Shown in pieces: positions 34,433 through 45,249 of a stretch of 64,000 bases of DNA (the first letter of the stretch is position 1; each line of letters begins with the position of its first letter). The notes under the pieces were generated by a model. The model was given only the letters and a program-made list of their open reading frames with translations. It was not told the DNA's origin and did no database searches. The position numbers and the translations under genes are program-made. This stretch comes from Sepioteuthis lessoniana (Eukaryota > Mollusca > Cephalopoda > Myopsida > Loliginidae). Location: contig OY757904.1 in NCBI GenBank assembly GCA_963585895.1, forward strand, positions 70,661,567 to 70,725,566, written 5' to 3'.

Positions 34433-34570
34433 TTTATTCAACTGCTCTTGTGGATAGAGCTGTAAGAATATTTACTTGAATCTCTCATTGTTTACGTATA
34501 ATTATTATCATGAATGACTTGAAACATAATTAATGTTTGCAAAATCTGACGATTATATCAAATAGCACAA

Positions 34571-34715
34571 CTAGGGGGCTTCGGGTAGTGTGCAGTTTAG
34601 TAAGCTAAACTCGCAAACTCTCACAAGTGAGTTCGAGTCTCATTAGGTGCCCTATTCAAACGGTCTTGTGCCACATCTAAGTAAAATAATGTTTAGTAAG
34701 TTACTAAATAACCCA
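34571..34715 (+). mobile_element. SINE-E copy
   Basis: Head TCGGGTAGTGTGCAGTTTAG, then GTAAGCTAAACTCGC, B box GAGTTCGAGTCTC, then TCTTGTGCCACATCTAAGTA and a TTTAGTAAGTTAC end. It is the longest plus-strand SINE-E and serves as the reference for the copy at 63625. Confidence 0.8.
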
Positions 34716-35576
34716 ACTTGAGTTGATAACACGTAATACTAACAAACCAACCAATCATAAAAATATCACCTGTATTTGTAGAGCTTTATCAAGTGTTGTT
34801 TGATCTGGGGGCTGGAGTAAAAATACGATAATAAAGCATTCAGGTTTCTGATTTCAAATTTTGCGTTACAGCAGAATGCTACTTTTTTATGAGTGAAGAA
34901 TATTCTCCTTATGTTTATAATTCCAGTGCCTGATATTTTTTTCTTTTTCGCATTGATAAATCTTTTTCCGTTGAGATTCGAAGCAAATCTTGGAGGACGA
35001 CGAAGTTCTTTCTTTATGAATGCAAACAATTCTACTAATTCACAGTCAACGACAGTAAAGAACAATATTTGCTGCCGTTAGTATTAATATACAATTCTCT
35101 GTGTGTTATCTTAAAATTCTGATTTGAGGGAATTTTTGACTATATTTTGCGTCTTTACTAAAGCAGCATATTGCTTTTTTACAAAATATAACTAAAGTAG
35201 GATCTAGAGAGAAGGAATATATTTACATATCTCCTGCTGAATGTCTGTGTTCACAATAAGATCAGTTAAAAATGAAAGGTTTCCCCTAGAAATATCTGTT
35301 CCCTTTAAATATATGGAAAAAAAAACAAAGCAAAAAATGATCCAATATTGGATATGCATCGATTTCATACAACATAAAATGTCAATATTTTTGGAATAAG
35401 AAATCATGAAAGATGGTCAATATTATAAGAAATGATATTCTCAAACATTTTTTTTATATTCGCATGCATTTTGGTTCTTTTAATATTATATCCACCCACA
35501 TCATATTACAATGACTTTTACGCATGTGAAGCCTACAATCGCGTCTAAAGAAAAGTTAGCTATGTTCATGTCTAGT
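34716..35576. other. AT-rich DNA, nothing recognised
   Basis: The 99-residue minus-strand frame at 34766-35065 has no motif I recognise and a plus-strand frame overlaps it. Confidence 0.5.
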
Positions 35577-35640
35577 TGGTTGGTTGGTTGGTTGGTTGGT
35601 TTTACATCATTTCAACACTTCTTTGAATATTTGATGCCGA
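35577..35640 (-). repeat. Shared 3' tail with (GGTT)n
   Basis: GGTTGGTTGGTTGGTTGG, then TTTTACATCATTTCAACACT and a TTTGATGCC end. This is the SINE-B/F tail on the minus strand, diverged. Confidence 0.6.
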
Positions 35641-35799
35641 AGACTTTCTTCTTTTATTTTTATTTTTTTTAATTTTTGCAAGCCACAAATGGTTTAAAGT
35701 AAGTCAGGACAATAATCCTATCAACTCAGCTATGTGTATTTACCCAACAACAGTGCAAAAGCATCATGAGCTACAAGGTCCTTTGTTCTCAGAGTTTAG

Positions 35800-36015
35800 A
35801 AGGTTTGAATTCATAGTTTCCCTTCTCCTAGAACAGTTACCTTACCAAAGTTAAAGAACCCACTCTCTTCTACACTTTATCTATATCTAGAAATAGAATA
35901 GGTTGATGTATATTTTTCACAAAGGTATCAAAACTATGTGAAACAACTTTTTCAAGGATTTGAAATCGGGTAGCTGAGCCCATTTCCTTAGACAAGAGGA
36001 TTTGCACCACAGCTA
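35800..36015 (-). mobile_element. SINE-C copy
   Basis: On the minus strand the order GATTTGAAATCC-like B box, GGTATC stretch, CCTATTC stretch, GTTCTTTAACTTTGGTAAGG and AACTATGAATTCAAACCTTC follows the 37921 copy, with many substitutions. Confidence 0.65.
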
Positions 36016-36409
36016 AAGCTTCAATTGTCTATTCTTATTAAGAAGTGCGCATTTATATGGTTTCAAATATCCATAACAAGTAGTGGTAATAAGACACGTT
36101 ATATGAATACACATAAACTTATGAAGATTTGTTCTACCCTTTTATATCTACACCTGAAGTTAATAAAAACTTATTTGCCAACGTAATCATGCGCAAGAAA
36201 TCATATTAACAAACAAGAAAGACTTTGTATTACATAGACCCCAAAATCTCAGACCACTAAACAAAATAAACAACCAAAAGACTAACTAACCAACCGCCGA
36301 AAATAATCTATTAACCCTTGGCTCTTGATCTCACTATCCATTTATTGACAAAATTATTTACCTACAAACTATTAGTTTACACACTGTATCTACAAAGAAC
36401 AAATATATT

Positions 36410-36470
36410 GTATTAAATAATCCCCAAGGATTGATATCCCACAAAACAATAACCAAACCATACTAAATCA
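36410..36470 (+). repeat. Shared 3' tail copy
   Basis: TATTAAATAATCCCCAAGGA, then TTGATATCCCACAAAAC and an AATAACCAAACC end. No body of SINE-B or F could be assigned just before it. Confidence 0.6.
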
Positions 36471-36529
36471 TTTATAATTTTCAAGTAAATTCATATATTT
36501 GATAATAAAAATATGTTATTTTTTTATAA

Positions 36530-36920
36530 GGATGATCACTCGTTTGCACAGTTCAATGATTTCAACTATACTTGCTGAAAAACTTAATTATATGTGATAC
36601 TTTCTAGGAGTCATTAATAGTATTATTGTCTCTTCAGTTCTATTGAAAAATAAGTAAATAACTTATTCAGATTTGGAAAGTCTATATTTGTTTTGACTAT
36701 ATACAAACTAGAAAATTATTATGAACATTTTAACATCTGCACAATTTCTTCAAATCCTTATAGTATTTGTGATCAAAAATAGAGAACAAAAAGTCGTCAT
36801 ATTTGTTAATAAATACTATTAATATCATTAAGAGGTTCACAGATAAAAATCAAAATTTGTTTCGCTGAATAAAGACTAAACATGTGCACTTAGTAATTGA
36901 TAAGATCTTAACTCTTCGTT
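36530..36920 (-). repeat. Family F internal repeats, minus strand
   Basis: Minus strand word GTATAGTTGAAATCATTGAA, then CTGTGCAAACGAGTGATC, matches the F unit consensus. Further decayed units follow to about 36920. Confidence 0.5.
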
Positions 36921-37046
36921 AAATTATACAGTAATATATTTAACACGAGTATTTATACTAATATAATACATAAAAATTGGCTATAAATATCCAAGTATTA
37001 TCTATATCTTTATCTTACACTTAGACACCCAAGCTCATGACCTCAA

Positions 37047-37051
<5 letters not shown>

Positions 37052-37110
<59 letters not shown>
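37052..37110. repeat. (GA)n microsatellite
   Basis: Clean GA run of about 59 bp. Confidence 0.92.
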
Positions 37111-37113
<3 letters not shown>

Positions 37114-37448
37114 ACATATGCATACACACAAACACATATATTTATATACAATTATTATTATAATTAAAATTTAATTCTGGAATCGTTTGTAATCAGTAAA
37201 ATCTTAACAATGCTGTATGCATAAAAATGCAGAACAATATCACAATACATTTCAATTAGAAATTAATAAGGAATAAGACTTGATAAACCTCATGACGCAG
37301 AGTTTCCAGCTTTTCATTCTTAGTAATCAACATGTTTCAAATTTTTCTGACGTGTTGATTTCTGTCACGCCAGAGAAAGCGTGAACGTATGATTCCCGAG
37401 TTGTATCCTGTTTTGTATCATACTCTTTTACAAGGAAATATATTTGCT

Positions 37449-37451
<3 letters not shown>

Positions 37452-37544
<93 letters not shown>
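37452..37544. repeat. (AT)n-(GA)n compound microsatellite
   Basis: AT to 37515, GA to 37544. Confidence 0.92.
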
Positions 37545-37547
<3 letters not shown>

Positions 37548-37729
37548 AAAATCCTAGTTTATTTACAACTAAGTGAAAGTTAACAGGAGTTTATTATTTT
37601 TTGTCTAACATAAGATAATCGTGATATATTATTACGTAATTTTACTACCAAATTATACATCCTTAAAAAATTAAAGTAAAAATTAAAACTGCAACATCTC
37701 CGTACAAATAAGGATTCCCAGATATACGC

Positions 37730-37732
<3 letters not shown>

Positions 37733-37760
<28 letters not shown>
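37733..37760. repeat. (CA)n microsatellite
   Basis: Clean CA run; a looser CA-rich stretch follows to 37803. Confidence 0.85.
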
Positions 37761-37920
37761 GTATACACATCGCATACGCAACACACACAACCCACATACA
37801 CAAAAATCCAACATGGATGTACCATATAAATAAATGTTTGATTTTCTTTTAAACCAAATGTCTTAAAAGTCTATAATTCCTTGTGTAACATTATACAATA
37901 AGACGATTTATAACAAACAT

Positions 37921-38205
37921 CTTGCCCGTGGAGTAATGGTTATCGTCGAAGGAAATGGACACGGCGATACGAGTTCAAATCCTGGGCGAGACTGATTGCA
38001 TTTCACTTAGCACTGATACTCTTGGGAAAGGTATGAATCCAATTATTCTCCCTCCAGCTATGGGTAAATAGTAGGGCAGACTAGGTTCTTCAGCCTTGGT
38101 GAGGCAACTAGTCTAGAAGAAGGAAAACTCTGAATTCAAGCCTGTTAAACTCCGCTTAAAAAAAATTACCTTGTGTCATATCCTGCCCGATAAATATCAT
38201 AACAA
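37921..38205 (+). mobile_element. SINE-C copy, best preserved
   Basis: tRNA-like head with A-box-like GAGTAATGGTTATCG at 37931-37945 and B-box GAGTTCAAATCC at 37971-37982. The body follows with TTGCATTTCAC, GGTATGAATCC, GGGTAAATAGTAGGGCAGAC and GGTTCTTCAGCCTTGGTGAG. The 3' end is ACCTTGTGTCATATCCTGCC. An RNA polymerase III internal promoter is readable. Confidence 0.87.
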
Positions 38206-38391
38206 ACATCTTCATCACTAGAAGTTTATATTAATAATTGAAATTGCCTCTAAACAACGACTACAGCCAAAGATAGCATTTTATAAATATATTCAACGTT
38301 ATAATTATTTTTTACGGCTTAGTAAGCATATTTTTCTTCATAGAGTTCCGTTGGTGTAAAGTTTGGTATCAAATAAGTAAGTAAAATGAAA

Positions 38392-38632
38392 AGTTGGCGA
38401 CCTTAGTCGAGGGAGACCCGAAGGCTCTCCTTTCAATAGCTATTACACCGAGGTGTAGGGAATAGTACTATTTCATTCCCTGGATTGCTCCACTTTACTC
38501 TTGATCCGTACATTATAATGCTGATTCTTAAGGAAGGCGGCATCAAGTATCAGTTTTTGAGTCTTTGGTATGACTTAACATTGGATTGAAAGCTGGTCTC
38601 CCAGACCACTGGCGAACACTCTACTTATTAAT
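38392..38632 (-). mobile_element. SINE-A copy
   Basis: Full-length on the minus strand: a degenerate head, then GTCATACCAAAGACTC, a TTGATGCCGCCTTCC block, CAGGGAATGAAATAGTACTA and GTCTCCCTCGACTAAGGTCG at the 3' end. Confidence 0.85.
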
Positions 38633-38639
38633 AACTCAT

Positions 38640-40034
38640 AATATATATCATTTTTGGCTATTTCACTCAAATTCCGAAAATACTTTTTTTTTTCGGTGGT
38701 AAATGATAACTTCATTATAAAAACAAAATTGAGGTGTACTTATTTATTGACATCACTGTATCAGGCTTACTTGTATTAGAAATGGGATATAGTAAAGGTG
38801 ATGGCATCGAGTTTGGATGGTAGATGACTTCCAGTGATTTCAATTCTAATTGTGTGCCCCATACTTCTGCCATTGTTCTATAACTAAGCTATCTTTATTA
38901 AAAAAATACTTTTACAAAAACTATAAAACCAAAAATTAATCTATGAATGCCTGCGTGCAAGCGTGAGTGATTGTGTGTATGTGTGTGTGCATGGGCAAAC
39001 GCGCAAGCGCTAGCCCGCGTACAAATCGATTTACTTTTGGTTAACTTAAAAAAAGAGAGAGAAAAAAAAAAGGAATGCCATCCAGTTATCAGTATCCATT
39101 GATTAAATCGATAAACTTGTACGTAGTGCTTGATCAACATTCTGTTTTCTCTATAACTTAGTCTTAACTAAAATTTTACCACATCCTCTTTTACACTAAT
39201 AGCAACAAATATTTTTTGTCTAATTAGACATTGCTTTCTTAATTAGAAATTATTATGAAAACATATGCAATTTCAACGGAAAAGTGCACGGACTTGACAC
39301 CCAATTTTCAGGTTATCACACAATTTCTGGTTATCACACAATTTCAGGTTATCCCACCATCTTTCACCAATGGGTCTTCCTTCCTTCACGATGTATGCAC
39401 ACAACAAGTCTGCAGTGCATGGCCACTTAACTATGGGATTATATTTGACACTTTGTAATACAGTACTGTCCAAATATCTTCGGCCACATTAAACTAGAAT
39501 ACATTCCCAATAATTGCAAGTTTATTCGTAAATCTTCCTAATTGCGTATTCTAACGATGAAACATTTGACCTGTTGAAGTCTTTCGATATTTAATGATCA
39601 TAGATTTCGGCCGTTTTTGAATGAGTTATACAATCCTGAAAAAAACGAGAGTGGATGATCACCATGAACGGGAATATTCTATCTAATATTTCAGCTTAAC
39701 AAGAATACGGAAATGGCCACAAAAGAAATTACTACAGAAGAAAAAAATGGAGAAAAAAGAGACAATACTTATGTTATTTAAATGAATGAATCTGGTTCGA
39801 CAACAAATAATTTACATTATTTTTGGCACTAGATAATTAATATGTTGATTGACTTTAGCTACATGTAAAAACGCTTATGGTTATTTTATGCCAAGAGGTT
39901 GCGGAATAGCTTTAATTGTCAGTTGTTATAAATATATTCTTGTAACGGAGGTTTGCCTTTTTTGTGCATTATTCTATAGATTACGAATATATCTTTTAAG
40001 CAGATCTATTTGACTTATGTGATGATAAAAAGTA
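38640..40034. other. AT-rich DNA with an 18-bp minisatellite
   Basis: Three tandem copies of an 18-bp unit (GGTTATCACACAATTTC phase) lie at 39309-39360. Near 39461 the sequence TACAGTACTGTCCAAATATC resembles a Tc1-type transposon end, but no partner end or transposase was found. The rest is unremarkable. Confidence 0.5.
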
Positions 40035-40205
40035 CTATTTCTTGGTTGAGGATGGACCAGGAAGTAATGGCAATAATTCCGTGCCTGAGACGGCTTAAAC
40101 CTCTAGAAATGGGGTCCCACCATCAGATTCAATATAATGTCATACCTGAATAGTTTGGGGAGCAAAACATTTCTGATTCGCGGGTATGATTTGGTAGCAT
40201 GAAGA
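40035..40205 (-). mobile_element. Family F head, minus strand
   Basis: Minus strand: GGTATGACATTATATTGAAT, then CTGATGGTGGGACCCC and TTATTGCCATTACTTCCTGG. This follows the order of the head at 29755-29860. Confidence 0.6.
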
Positions 40206-40327
40206 AATCATTATCCAGTGTGATTATTCACCAATATAACAATTTTCTAAATGCCTGAGTGATAATAATAACCGATTAAATATGAAAATCATTGAAAGGT
40301 GAAGAAATAACTCGATAATAAAAACCT

Positions 40328-40328
40328 A

Positions 40329-40366
<38 letters not shown>
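40328..40366. repeat. (ATCT)n microsatellite
   Basis: Nine or so tetranucleotide units, the only long tetranucleotide tract in the window. Confidence 0.92.
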
Positions 40367-40696
40367 GTGTGATTGCGTGTAGGTGAGTATGATTTATTTT
40401 CGTCTGACCTGTTAAAGTGGTTAAAAAACTTGAGAAAAAACTTTCAAAATTATTGATTTTAAATCTAAAAGAAATTAAAGTATATCATTTGAAAATGTTT
40501 ATCAATATTAGAAAAAAACATACGCTACTTCTTATGTTCCATAATAGATCATACAAATTTAATCCCGATATAAAAAAAATTATGAAATAAAATAAAAATA
40601 ATATGATGCATTTAATTCGCTAAAAAACATTGGCAAATATGAGATTTTACACATTCGACAGTCTGAAATATGCATATTAATAAAAAAAAAAAAAAA

Positions 40697-40773
40697 TTAT
40701 ATATATATATATATATATGGATGTGTGTGTTTATGCGTTTGTGTGTGTGTGTGTGTGTGTGTGAGTGTGTGTG
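40697..40773. repeat. Poly-A, (TA)n and (GT)n compound tract
   Basis: A run of A before 40697, TA to 40718, then interrupted GT. Confidence 0.85.
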
Positions 40774-40892
40774 CGTTTTAATGATTACCTGCTCACCAAA
40801 AGATCCACAACATGGAACCCAGAGTTTTCAGATGTTAACTAGCTTTTAAAGATTTTAGTGATTAAAATGTTTGTTCTTAAAAATTTTAATCA

Positions 40893-41003
40893 CAAACACA
40901 CACACATGCACGCACACACACTCTCTCTCACATACACGTACACATACTCTCTTTCTCTGTCTCTCCCTCTCTCTATCTCACACACACACACATATATATA
41001 TAT
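40893..41003. repeat. (CA)n-(CT)n-(CA)n-(TA)n at a SINE-D 3' end
   Basis: Four successive simple repeats ending with a TA run that abuts the 3' end of the minus-strand SINE-D. Confidence 0.88.
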
Positions 41004-41312
41004 TGTCATCCAGAGAATTACCTTTTTCCTTCAATCAGAACTCTTCAGTGTGGCTCGACAGGCAGGATTCCCAAGCTGGGATCGAAACCCGGTTGACTCA
41101 AACGCCAAGATTCTACCACTCAGCCACGAGGAAACTAGCGCAAGCGAAGGAAATTTAAACGCTTATGTATCACATTTGTTTTTGTTTACATATATCCGCT
41201 TAACGGCTACCGAGAGCTCGATTCATAAGAAGAGCTTTGTATTACGCTAGTGGGAACCATTTACTTCCCTCGTTAGAGAGCTTAACCCTACAGGGGTAGG
41301 GGAGAGTCACTG
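41004..41312 (-). mobile_element. SINE-D copy, full length
   Basis: Minus strand: leader CTCCCCTACCCCTGTAGGG, AACGGATATATG-like block, A box TGGCTGAGTGGTAGAATC opposite 41115-41132, B box GGTTTCGATCCC near 41080, GAGCCACACTGAAGAGTTC and 3' TCTGGATGA. It has the same layout as 13240-13550. The 130-residue open frame crossing it is not a gene. Confidence 0.87.
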
Positions 41313-41339
41313 ATTTTTGGTAACTGTCAGTTTAACACC

Positions 41340-41870
41340 CCTGTGATCCCATCTAAGTCAAATAGAACTCTTGACCATTTAAGTGTGATGACAAACGACA
41401 AATAGTTGAAACCGTTTAATTGTGTGCAAAAACTAAATCATTTGTATTATAACAATACTTGGAAACATTTGACTGGGAAAATTTAATACATATTATTGAA
41501 AGAAAATATTAGTTTAAAATACGAATACAGAGTGCAAAAATGATTAATATTAGATAAAGCTATTAGTGTTTTGTAGCAATATTGGATACTATTTAACTCT
41601 GTGCGAACATTAGCAATACATAATGGTGTACAAACGAATTAGCTCTGAATATTTTAAAAATTGGATTACACTTACGAATCATATATGTATATCCATTTGA
41701 ATGAATACAAACAATTGAAAATTTTAGTGTTATATAGGAATAACCGGAACCGTTTAACTTTGTGCAAACAATTGATTTATATTAAACTGATTTATAAAGG
41801 TTAAATGGAAATGCTTGAAACTATTTAACAGTGACAAAACAAATGAGTTCTAGCTGGTTTAAAATGTTAT
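41340..41870 (+). repeat. Family F, long internal-repeat array
   Basis: A head remnant (CCCATCTAAGTCAAATAGAA) is followed by about seven diverged units spaced roughly 60-105 bp. Recurring words are GAAACCGTTTAATTGTGTGC, TTTAACTCTGTGCGAAC and CCGTTTAACTTTGTGCAAAC. The last unit holds AAATGAGTTCTAGCTGGTTT, as at 24825. The usual tail does not follow directly. Confidence 0.65.
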
Positions 41871-41893
41871 CAACAAACCACGCGTATTAAAAT

Positions 41894-41974
<81 letters not shown>
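41894..41974. repeat. (CA)n-(TA)n microsatellite before a LINE-2x tail
   Basis: CA to 41911, TA to 41974 with one phase slip. It abuts the 5'-truncated end of the LINE-2x copy. Confidence 0.92.
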
Positions 41975-41977
<3 letters not shown>

Positions 41978-42225
41978 TTAGACGAGCCAGAAATGCAGGA
42001 CACTGCTGGAGAAGCAGGGATGAGCTCATAAGTGAAGTATTCCTATGAACCCCACATATGGCTGAGCAAAAGCTGGACAACCAGCTCGAACATACCATCA
42101 GCAGCTATGAGAGAATTCGGGATGTAGCCTTGAATACCAGCCGGAGGCGATGAATGATAGGGAGAAGTGGCAAGAGAGGGTCATGGATATCCGTGCTAGT
42201 AGCATGACATGATGATGATGATATA
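41975..42225 (+). mobile_element. LINE-2x 3'-terminal copy (about 250 bp)
   Basis: Plus strand blocks: TRRARNAGHCW-like start (from GTTTTAGACGAGCCAGAAAT), GTATTCCTATGAACCCCACA, GACAACCAGCTCGAACATAC, and AGAAGTGGCAAGAGAGGGTC. It ends ATGACATGATGATGATGATA. Equivalent protein landmarks: the TRHAGHCW block, then GRPARTYIQQL, then EKWRERV. Starts at almost the same point as the 48.75 and 56.48 kb copies. A shared-type tail (GCTAATATGCCATATAACCC) follows at 42250. Confidence 0.87.
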
Positions 42226-42539
42226 GTTTTTCATTTTTCATAACCCAGAAAAGCTAATATGCCATATAACCCAAACAAGCAAACTTAGTGAAATATGGGG
42301 TAGATGATCTCTGCCATCATTTTTCTGTGAATTCATGTTATTGTAAGAAAAATTAGCGAAAATTAGATCCTATGAAATATTATCTGAATCATTTGGTTTG
42401 TTAATTGTTCGTGAAGACAATCGCTTTTTGGTTATATACTACTTAAAGCAGTCTATTCTAAAGCAACTGCATGGTTTCAAGTTGCTTAAAATCTTCATTT
42501 ATGACCAGTTGTCACTTTTATTAGCTATTTAGATAACTT

Positions 42540-42612
<73 letters not shown>
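42540..42612. repeat. (CA)n-(TA)n at a SINE-A 3' end
   Basis: CA to 42569, TA to 42612, directly joined to the SINE-A 3' end. Confidence 0.92.
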
Positions 42613-42616
<4 letters not shown>

Positions 42617-42710
42617 TGGCAACTGTAGTCAAACGTGACTCGAAGGCTCTCTTTTCCATAGCTACAACAACAATATATACGAGAGGGTGCTACTCATTTC
42701 TGTGTATTGT
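42613..42710 (-). mobile_element. SINE-A 3' fragment
   Basis: Only the last 100 bp of SINE-A (minus strand) remain: TAGTAGC-like block, then GAGCCTTCGAGTCACGTTTG and CTACAGTTGCCAAC. The head is missing. Confidence 0.75.
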
Positions 42711-43004
42711 TAAGCAAGTATATGTTTTCAAGAAACTAGTAAGGATACTTTAAAAATGATATCGATCTAACCAATTTTTTCTAATAAGAAAACAAATATA
42801 TATATATGTATATGTGTGTGTGTGTGTGTAATGTTACGAATGTTAACATATCAGTTATTTTCAGTGGGGTCTATATGAGTTATGGTTGGGATTGTAACAG
42901 TTATAAACTCCAGGAATTAATGGCAATAAACTGGTGATTAAAGAACGTTCTGTGCTCAAATTTGGTGATTTAACAACGAATGCAGTTTAATGGCATAATC
43001 AAGA

Positions 43005-43145
43005 CACCCCTTCTTTGTTTAGGGGTTTATAGTAGGGCAGACTTGGTCCTTTAGATTTGGTTTGGTTACTAATCTAAGAAAAAGAGCACTCCGAATACAA
43101 ATCTGCTCTGCATTGGTGAAAATTGTTATTTTGTGACTCCTTGCT
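43005..43145 (+). mobile_element. SINE-C 3' fragment
   Basis: GTTTATAGTAGGGCAGACTT, then GGTCCTTTAGATTTGGTTTG and CAAATCTGCTCTGCATTGG follow the 3' half of SINE-C. The head is missing. Confidence 0.7.
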
Positions 43146-43298
43146 TGTGAAAAGGAGTTGGGTAAATATATATTCAAGGCCAGTCGAAGGAAATGTGTTG
43201 AATTCGCATTGCTCGTCTGAGTATTAGGCGTTAGTTAGTATTTAACACGAATTCAGTTAATTTCTCCCAGTTGCAGCATAAAAATACGGCATTTATAT

Positions 43299-43331
43299 TC
43301 ACACACACACACTCACATACACACACACGGA

Positions 43332-43374
<43 letters not shown>

Positions 43375-43383
43375 TATATATAT
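43299..43383. repeat. (CA)n-(TA)n microsatellite
   Basis: Interrupted CA-rich stretch, then TA from 43335 with one slip. Confidence 0.88.
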
Positions 43384-43492
43384 GAAGACGGTTGTTGTAG
43401 GGCCAAAGAAAGAATAAGGATAAATTTTAAAATAGGTAGGTCCAGGAAGAGATTTGTATTTTTTAAATTTCTCTCCGTGAATCTTCCTATTT

Positions 43493-43545
43493 AATATATA
43501 TATATATATATATTTATTTGTGTGTGTGTGTGTGTGTGTGTGTGT
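43493..43545. repeat. (TA)n-(GT)n microsatellite
   Basis: Short TA run and a GT run 43519-43545. Confidence 0.88.
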
Positions 43546-43664
43546 TTTTGTGACAAAAGCAAAAACACCATGTTAATCCTTATTATGCATCGTTAATCAT
43601 AATATATAAACATATGTAATGTAAAACTTTTTCTTTAAATTTAACCACATACTTACTTTATTTT

Positions 43665-43880
43665 AATGGCATATCAACCTACGTAGGTTACTTATAATGC
43701 TGAATCAATTATTGCCGAGGAAGAGTAGATTTACTATTAATCCCACAGCTGGTGATAAGGCGTCCTATATTTTCCAATGAGATTAATCCGAAAGTGAATG
43801 CAATAGATCGACCAGATTTCGAACTTGCTTACTACGATATTGCAATCCGGTACGTTATTCATTGCACCTCAGGAACACCC
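43665..43880 (-). mobile_element. SINE-B copy
   Basis: Minus strand order: AGTAAGCAAGTTCGAAATC, TTGCATTCACTTTCGGATT, CACCAGCTGTGGGATTAATA and tail GTAGGTTGATATGCCATTAA. Same layout as 52165. Confidence 0.8.
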
Positions 43881-45249
43881 CCTGATTTTTAACCAATTCT
43901 TCCCTAGAAGGAAATTTAACTTTTATCAATTGTTCTTTGATCAAGAAATACTTTTTTAAAGGAAAATCATCAGAATGGCAACAATATCAAATGCCTTCCT
44001 GTAAAACGCAAACACATATAAATTATACTAATCGTCGACCTATAAATCAATCGAAAGCTAACGAACTTGCTACAGACTTGGTCGATTAAAACAATAAAGT
44101 AAAAACAAAAAGAAAAAAATCAATGCGTAAACGTCAAGTGACAAAACAAATTCTTCGAGCGTTTTTCCTCCCGAAAATATTTGTCTGCCTCATTATTGTT
44201 TTTTTTTGCAAAGTTGTTTTTCAACAACTTTTCAGAAATGCTTCGTTAATGATTTCTTGTATTTTTTGTACGAGACAAACAACTTTCGTCTTTGACAAAA
44301 TTCGCATACAAAGATAGTTAATATCCAGCGCCGAGCATCAGATGAAGCAACCATCAAATATCATTCAATTACGTTTTGCCTTTGATATGGAGATCTAAGA
44401 GAGATTCTTGCATTCCTTTCTCAACCTTCAAAATTTTTCTTCATTTCTTGTTTTCTTTCTTATTCAGACGTTTTTCGTTTTGCCTCAATTCGTTTCTCGT
44501 ACCACATATACAGCTATTGTTACTGACATTAGTTTTCATCAATAACAATCTTTTGACTTCACTATTTGCCGCTTATTTTCTGATTTTCTTTGAAATATTT
44601 TACTGCCTTCGGCCTCTTCATCTTTTTCATCAGTGTGTGTATTTTTTCTTTCTTGCTCATTACCAAAATGTAATAGTGCTACTTCTACTATTAAATCCAC
44701 TAATTAGAATCAGTCTCATCATTAGTTATTACAGAAAGCTGACCCAAAATAAATAAAGAAAAAAAGCAGGCGTGGCAGAGGAGAAACGGTGATATACGAG
44801 GAACTGTGCAGACGAATTTTGTTGCAAATGATATTAGTCGTAGATTGATTTAAGAATTAGAAGTACTCGGTTGATTAAAAGTTTTTCATTTTCGTATTTT
44901 GGTAAAGGGAGGCACAATTCGACATCTCCAGATGTTTGGGGGAGCTTTTGAAGTGGACTGTGATATGTCGCACTTGTCTGATAATATCCAAGTGTTACTC
45001 TTAGGATTTGCCCTTGTGGCTTAAAACACAAACTCGGAATCGACAGTAATGAATCTACCTGAAATTGCCAGATCGCCGACGTTCTTGCAGCCAGACTGAA
45101 ATTTTTTGATCTCTCTGTTTACAGTACTGTGATAAAGTAAGCCTTTACCTTTCACATAACAAATGCGTTTTGGTTACTTCCGTGGCATTTTTGCCAAGTT
45201 CGAACCGATAAAACATTGAATTATTGAGTGAGACTAACATTATTTATAA
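43881..45249. other. AT-rich and pyrimidine-biased DNA, no gene seen
   Basis: A 126-residue plus-strand frame (44376-44756) is rich in Phe, Leu and Ile because of a T/C-rich stretch. No signal or family motif was recognised. Confidence 0.5.

Noticed and set aside
37921-38000. Possible functional tRNA gene
   Set aside because: A and B boxes are present, but the cloverleaf stems do not pair properly by eye. The sequence continues into the SINE-C body seen at other loci.
39461-39490. TACAGTACTGTCCAAATATC resembling a Tc1 transposon end
   Set aside because: Only one end was found and no transposase fragment lies nearby, so it is not listed as an element.
40328-40366. Regular repeat that could suggest a CRISPR array
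   Set aside because: It is a plain ATCT tetranucleotide run without spacers.
40858-41250. 130-residue plus-strand frame
   Set aside because: It starts in simple repeats and runs antisense through a SINE-D copy.
44376-44756. 126-residue hydrophobic plus-strand frame
   Set aside because: The Phe/Leu/Ile bias follows a T/C-rich stretch. No membrane protein family was recognised and no exon signals support it.
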